NCBI GenBank assembly: GCA_028684405.1
Contig: JAQUGA010000076.1
Coordinates: 1-10,950, forward strand
Source: Bacteroidales bacterium
GTDB lineage: Bacteria > Bacteroidota > Bacteroidia > Bacteroidales > WCHB1-69
Length of the DNA stretch: 10,950 nt
Reading direction: 5' to 3'
Both the position numbers and the translations under genes were made by a program. Below are positions 7,225 through 10,950 of the stretch, one piece after another. Every line of letters starts with the position of its first letter. Positions within the stretch are counted from its first letter, which is position 1. The notes beneath the pieces are model-generated. The model had not been told where the DNA came from. It was given only the letters and a program-made list of their open reading frames with translations, and made no database searches.

Positions 7225-8271
7225 ATGTTTAGATTTGCTAATGAGTTTTATTTATGGTTTTTGTTGGTCATACCTCTGATGTATGTTTTGCATCGCGTAG
7301 TTATGATTGGACGAAGAAAACGAATCGAGAGGCTAGGGGATTCGGCTCTGATTTTAGATTTGATGCCTTCATACTCCAGCAATCGTTTACATTTAAAATT
7401 TTGGCTTTTTACCATCGCTTTTGCCTTGATGATTTTTTCGTTGTCGCGACCTCAATTTGGTTCTAAAGTTGAAAAAGCACAACGCAAAGGAGTCGACTTG
7501 ATGGTTTGTTTTGATGTTTCACGAAGCATGTTGGCAACAGATATTCAGCCATCTCGGTTGGATCGATCCAAACAAGCTTTGAGCAGAATGGTGGATGAAC
7601 TTAAAAATGACAGAATTGGAATTGTCATATTTGCTGGAACATCATTTATTCAGTTGCCAATCACCAATGATTATGGAGCTGCAAAAATGTTTATCGACCG
7701 ATTGTCGACAAATTTGATAAATAAGCAAGGAACGGCTATTGGTGGCGCCATTGAACTTGCTGCTTCTTCCTTTAATTTGGAAGAAGAGAGTTTAAACAGT
7801 CGAGCCATTATAGTATTAACCGACGGTGAAAATTTTGAAGACGACCCCATTGCCGTGGCTTCCGAACTTGCGAAGAAAAATATTAAAGTACACACTATTG
7901 GTGTAGGATCTTCTTCAGGAGCACCCATTCCTGTGGTTCGTCCAAATGGTCAAACAGATTTTCACAGAGATCGAGAAGGAAATGTGGTGGTCACAAAATT
8001 GGATGAAGCCTTTTTGCAAAAACTGGCTTCTGCCGGAAAAGGAATCTATGTAAGAGCCACCACCGCCGACGTAGGATTGTCCAAAATATTGAATGAAATT
8101 GACAAAATGGATAAAGTAGAATACGATTCGGTGGAATATACCGATTATGATGATGCTTATTACTATTTCTTGGCTCTTGCTTTTCTATTGCTATGCATTG
8201 ATTTACTAATATTGCAAAGAAAAAATAAATATGCCGATTCCGTAAAATTATTTCAACAAAAACATTTGTAG
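7225..8271 (+). CDS. batB: BatB: membrane-anchored VWA domain protein
   Basis: This 348-residue paralogue of BatA has the same layout: membrane helices near 8-27, 58-74 and 312-331, a basic cytoplasmic loop (GRRKRIERLG) and a periplasm-facing VWA domain. The metal site is DVSRS (97-101), Thr170 in KQGTAIGG and Asp200 in VLTDGENF. SRPQ (74-77) after helix 2 matches the BatA motif. A basic tail of about 17 residues (QRKNKYADSVKLFQQKHL) follows helix 3 and should be cytoplasmic. Order and family identify it as BatB. In many Bacteroidota BatB is followed by, or even fused to, a TPR protein, and here batC begins only 2 bp after the stop. BatA and BatB differ enough in their metal-site surroundings (Gly against Arg in DxSxS) to suggest different partners. 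Confidence 0.93.
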   Translation: MFRFANEFYLWFLLVIPLMYVLHRVVMIGRRKRIERLGDSALILDLMPSYSSNRLHLKFWLFTIAFALMIFSLSRPQFGSKVEKAQRKGVDLMVCFDVSRSMLATDIQPSRLDRSKQALSRMVDELKNDRIGIVIFAGTSFIQLPITNDYGAAKMFIDRLSTNLINKQGTAIGGAIELAASSFNLEEESLNSRAIIVLTDGENFEDDPIAVASELAKKNIKVHTIGVGSSSGAPIPVVRPNGQTDFHRDREGNVVVTKLDEAFLQKLASAGKGIYVRATTADVGLSKILNEIDKMDKVEYDSVEYTDYDDAYYYFLALAFLLLCIDLLILQRKNKYADSVKLFQQKHL

Positions 8272-8273
8272 TT

Positions 8274-8975
8274 ATGAAAAAAAGAATTGGAATTAATCTA
8301 TTGATTATCTTTGTTTTGACCTTCTCATCTTTAACTATATTTGCGCAGTCAAAAACAAGTTTAAAAGATGTTCGACGGGGAAATAGTTTGTATGAGGATG
8401 GAAAATATAAAGATGCAGAAATTGAATATCGAAAAGGAATTCAAAATTCGCCGGATTATGAAAAAGCAAAATTTAATTTGGGCACCGCATTATATAAACA
8501 GGGTAGATATGAAGAGGCTTACAATGTTTTTTCCGAATTGACACCGCCAGAAAACAACAAAGAAATGGCCTCAAAATATTGGTATAATCTGGGAAATTCA
8601 TTGCTTAGTCAAGAAAAATTGCAAGAAGGAATGGATGCTTTTAAAAATAGCTTGAAATTGAATCCCAAAGATGAAGATGCTCGATATAATTATGAATGGG
8701 CAAGACGAAGAGTGGAGATGCAAAAGCAACAACAACAGCAAGAAGGCGACAAAAATGAGGGAAATGATGATAAACAGCAACAACAAAGTCAAAATCCCGA
8801 GCAAAATCAGGATAAAGATAAAAAACAAGATAAGCAACAGCAAAGACAAGAGCAGCGCGAACAGCGTGCAGATGAACGCCAATTGGACGCCTTAAATCAA
8901 AATGAACGAAAGACCATGGAAAAGCTGCAAAAGGACAGAAGTTCAAATAAACAAAAACTTGAAAAAGACTGGTAG
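8274..8975 (+). CDS. batC: BatC: exported TPR protein with Q/K-rich tail
   Basis: This 233-residue protein has a signal peptide at 1-24 (MKKR, hydrophobic core, IFA before Gln25), so it should be periplasmic. Residues about 31-134 hold three TPR-like helix pairs, with recognisable signatures such as GNSLYEDGKYKDAEIEYRK, LGTALYKQGRYEEAYNVF and LGNSLLSQEKLQEGMDAF, ending in the typical LNP. Residues 148-200 are a low-complexity stretch of Gln, Lys, Asp, Glu and Arg, encoded partly by CAA/CAG runs. The last 30 residues (LDALNQNERKTMEKLQK to KDW) again look ordered and helical; a terminal KDW is familiar in BatC proteins. TPRs bind protein partners, here presumably the neighbouring VWA domains or BatD. 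The gene starts 2 bp after batB and stops 1 bp before the chosen batD start. Confidence 0.9.
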   Translation: MKKRIGINLLIIFVLTFSSLTIFAQSKTSLKDVRRGNSLYEDGKYKDAEIEYRKGIQNSPDYEKAKFNLGTALYKQGRYEEAYNVFSELTPPENNKEMASKYWYNLGNSLLSQEKLQEGMDAFKNSLKLNPKDEDARYNYEWARRRVEMQKQQQQQEGDKNEGNDDKQQQQSQNPEQNQDKDKKQDKQQQRQEQREQRADERQLDALNQNERKTMEKLQKDRSSNKQKLEKDW

Positions 8976-8976
8976 T

Positions 8977-10836
8977 ATGGAGATCGTATCGAAAAATAGA
9001 ATGAAGTTTTTGACAATAATAATAATGTTGTTGTCGTGGAATTTGAAAGCACAAGATGTGAGTTTTGTTGCATCCGGACCGGGCAGAGTTGCTCAAGGAG
9101 CTCAGTTTAGAGTTTCATATACGGTGAATGCACAAGCATCCAATTTTAAAGCACCTACATTTCGTGACTTTAATTTTCTTGGCGGACCTAATCAGTCTAC
9201 TTCTTCTAATATGCAAATTATCAACGGACAGGTTTCACAAACGGTTCAATATAGTTACACGTTTCATCTTCAAGCAGTTAATGTTGGGGTTTTTGAAATT
9301 GGTGAAGCCTCAATTACGGTGAATGGACAAACCTATCGTTCTAATAAACTGAGCGTTGAAGTTGTTGCAGGAAATGCACCAGCGGCTCGTCAACAACAAC
9401 CACAGCAGCGTCAGCAAAATAATCAAGCTCAAGAAACTCAGACCATTGGAGCCAAAGATATTTTTGTTCGTGCCATTGCTTCCAAAACAAATGTGTATGA
9501 AGGCGAGGAAATCGCTGTTTTATACAAGATGTACACAGCCATTCCCATTGCTCAATATTCAATTAATAAAATTCCTTCCAGTCGTGGTTTTTGGACTTCC
9601 GAATTGAGCGATAGAAGAGGACAACCCAAACAATATCAAGAAGTTTTTGATGGACGAAATTATACGGTTGCCGAAATTAGAAAAGTATATGTTTATCCTC
9701 AGCAATCTGGAAATTTACAAATCGAGCCTTTGGAAATGGAAATTTTAGCTCAAGTGCGGAAAGCTCAGCAACAAAGACGTGGTTTTTGGGATAGTTTTTT
9801 TGATGATCCATTTTTTGGAGGCGGTTATACTAATGTGAAAAAATCAATCTCTTCAAATACGGTTAACATCCATGTTAGGAAATTGCCAGACAATGCCCCA
9901 GTAGAGTTTTCAGGTGCCGTGGGCAATTTTTCAGTTTCCGCTTCTGTCGACCGTCAGGAATTGCCCGCCAATGAAGCCCTAAAGCTACAACTTACCATTA
10001 CTGGAAAAGGAAACTTGAAACTGATTGATTATCCGATTATTAAATTCCCAAATGATTTTGAAGTCTACGATCCAAAATCAATCGACCATACCAAAGTAAC
10101 AGAAACAGGAACCAGCGGTTCCATGGTTTTTGAATATGTGGCCATTCCCCGAAATAAAGGAAATTTTAAAATAGAATCATCAAAATTTGTCTTTTTCGAT
10201 CCTGCAAAAGGAAATTATGTCTCTTTGAACATTCCCGAATTTGAAATTAAAGTGAGCAAAGGAACAGGCGCTGGAGAGAGCGTTCTAACCAGCGTCAATC
10301 AAAAAGAGTTGCAGTATGTCGGAAGTGATATTCGATTTTTGAATAAACAAAATCAAACTTTGACCCAAAACAATCCTCTCTTTTTTGGAACTTTTATCTA
10401 TTGGATTTTGTTAATTTTACCTATTCTGCTTTTTATTGTCTTTATTCTAATTTATAAAAAAGAGATTAAAAGAAGATCCGACCTTGTTTCTGTTCGGAAT
10501 AAAAAAGCCGGTAAAATGGCTCGAAAACGCCTTTCGCAAGCCAAAAAAATGTTGGATAGCAATGCAAAGAATGAGTTTTATGAAGAGTTGTCAAAAGCAA
10601 TTTGGGGATACACTGCTGATAAATTGATGATTTCTAATTCGGATTTGTCGACTGAAACAGTAATTGATGCTGTAAAAGCGACCGGACTCAAAGAGGAGAT
10701 TGTTTGCAATTTGGAAAATCTACTTAACGAGTGCGAATTTGCTCGTTTTGCACCAGCAAATACGGAAAACTTGATGAATTCGCTGTATACGAAAGCGTAT
10801 GATTTAATAATTTTAATGGATAAAGAGATAAAATAA
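8977..10836 (+). CDS. batD: BatD: oxygen-tolerance family membrane protein
   Basis: The 619-residue protein has a signal peptide ending LKA before Gln26, then a beta-sandwich region (27-131). A Gln-rich linker (138-156) leads to further beta-rich domains (about 157-430), interrupted by an aromatic/acidic segment WDSFFDDPFFGGG (271-283). A membrane helix lies at about 471-494, followed by basic KKEIKRRS. Residues 512-619 form a cytoplasmic helical domain (FYEELSKAIWGY at 534, FARFAP at 588). This matches the BatD family in length and layout. The C-terminal domain resembles that of the protein at 5226-6212. The start is uncertain. The frame is open back to 8902 inside batC, but that ATG would put charged residues before the signal peptide. 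The ATG at 8977 follows the batC stop by 1 bp; the ATG at 9001 (611 residues) gives the cleanest signal peptide and has an A-rich leader. Its role is presumed to be a scaffold linking periplasmic Bat proteins to cytosolic MoxR. Confidence 0.9.
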   Translation: MEIVSKNRMKFLTIIIMLLSWNLKAQDVSFVASGPGRVAQGAQFRVSYTVNAQASNFKAPTFRDFNFLGGPNQSTSSNMQIINGQVSQTVQYSYTFHLQAVNVGVFEIGEASITVNGQTYRSNKLSVEVVAGNAPAARQQQPQQRQQNNQAQETQTIGAKDIFVRAIASKTNVYEGEEIAVLYKMYTAIPIAQYSINKIPSSRGFWTSELSDRRGQPKQYQEVFDGRNYTVAEIRKVYVYPQQSGNLQIEPLEMEILAQVRKAQQQRRGFWDSFFDDPFFGGGYTNVKKSISSNTVNIHVRKLPDNAPVEFSGAVGNFSVSASVDRQELPANEALKLQLTITGKGNLKLIDYPIIKFPNDFEVYDPKSIDHTKVTETGTSGSMVFEYVAIPRNKGNFKIESSKFVFFDPAKGNYVSLNIPEFEIKVSKGTGAGESVLTSVNQKELQYVGSDIRFLNKQNQTLTQNNPLFFGTFIYWILLILPILLFIVFILIYKKEIKRRSDLVSVRNKKAGKMARKRLSQAKKMLDSNAKNEFYEELSKAIWGYTADKLMISNSDLSTETVIDAVKATGLKEEIVCNLENLLNECEFARFAPANTENLMNSLYTKAYDLIILMDKEIK

Positions 10837-10950
10837 TGGATATGAAAAAGGGAATTAAATCGTTTGTTCTTATATTGTTCGTTTTTTTCGGGCTTTTTGC
10901 TATTGCTGATACTGTCCCAAATGCCACTTTCGATAAAGCATACAAACTTT
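10836..10950 (+). CDS. batE: BatE (5' part only; cut by the window end)
   Basis: Only the first 38 codons are visible. They encode a short basic N-terminus (MDMKKGIK), a hydrophobic signal segment (about residues 9-24, FVLILFVFFGLFAIA) and the start of a mature protein (DTVPNATFDKAYKL). The FDKAYKL stretch suits the opening helix of a TPR, as in BatE, the exported TPR protein that usually follows batD. The ATG shares its A with the last base of the batD stop (TAATG), which favours coupled translation. A second ATG at 10842 would start at MKKG and give an equally good signal peptide. The identification rests mainly on gene order, so the symbol is an inference. Confidence 0.7.
   Translation, partial: MDMKKGIKSFVLILFVFFGLFAIADTVPNATFDKAYKL

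Noticed and set aside
8902..8976. Upstream extension of batD overlapping batC by 74 bp
   Set aside because: It would place 25 extra, mostly polar residues before a clear signal peptide. Starts at 8977 or 9001 fit export and operon spacing better.
8641..9096. 151-codon open frame on the minus strand across the batC/batD junction
   Set aside because: It is the complement of the Gln/Lys-rich batC tail, which has few reverse-strand stops. The translation is a run of Leu, Phe, Val and His with no domain.
3338..10950. The cluster as a novel defence or MoxR-based anti-phage system
   Set aside because: MoxR and VWA genes also occur in defence islands, but gene order, membrane layout and family motifs match the widespread Bat operon. 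There are no nucleases, sensors or mobile-element marks.

Overview
The window looks like a chromosomal segment from a member of the Bacteroidota. Four things point there: a type IX secretion (T9SS) C-terminal sorting domain, a textbook Bacteroidota promoter (TTTG, 18 bp, TAACTTTG), start codons mostly without Shine-Dalgarno sequences, and a full Bat (Bacteroides aerotolerance) operon. The DNA is AT-rich with evenly low-GC codon use. I cannot name the genus. I see no tRNA, rRNA, CRISPR array, insertion sequence or other mobile element.

Layout. At the left, on the minus strand (26-3010), is a 994-residue exported Asp-box/sortilin-like beta-propeller protein ending in a T9SS type A sorting domain. 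A bidirectional terminator may be cut by the left edge. Next comes a divergent AT-rich intergenic region (3011-3337) holding the promoter of the rightward operon. From 3338 to the right edge there is one tightly packed plus-strand operon with gaps or overlaps of -4 to +11 bp: MoxR AAA+ ATPase, DUF58 protein, a small BatD-like membrane protein, BatA, BatB, BatC, BatD, and the first 38 codons of BatE, cut by the window end.

How the genes may work together. MoxR and the DUF58 protein lack signal peptides and membrane segments, so they should be cytosolic. BatA and BatB are three-helix inner-membrane proteins whose von Willebrand factor A (VWA) domains most likely face the periplasm, and all three VWA-type proteins keep DxSxS metal-site motifs. 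BatC and BatE are exported proteins, BatC clearly of the TPR type. BatD and the small BatD-like protein have periplasmic beta-rich regions, one membrane helix and a cytoplasmic helical domain. MoxR/VWA pairs are generally thought to act in chaperone-like maturation or metal insertion. The exact substrate of the Bat system is not established, and the historical aerotolerance role has not held in every organism tested.

The system itself is known rather than new. The most interesting observation is that the small protein at 5226-6212 appears to be a reduced paralogue of BatD. Its cytoplasmic C-terminal domain aligns with BatD's without gaps over 59 residues, which suggests a shared docking domain for the cytosolic MoxR/DUF58 pair.
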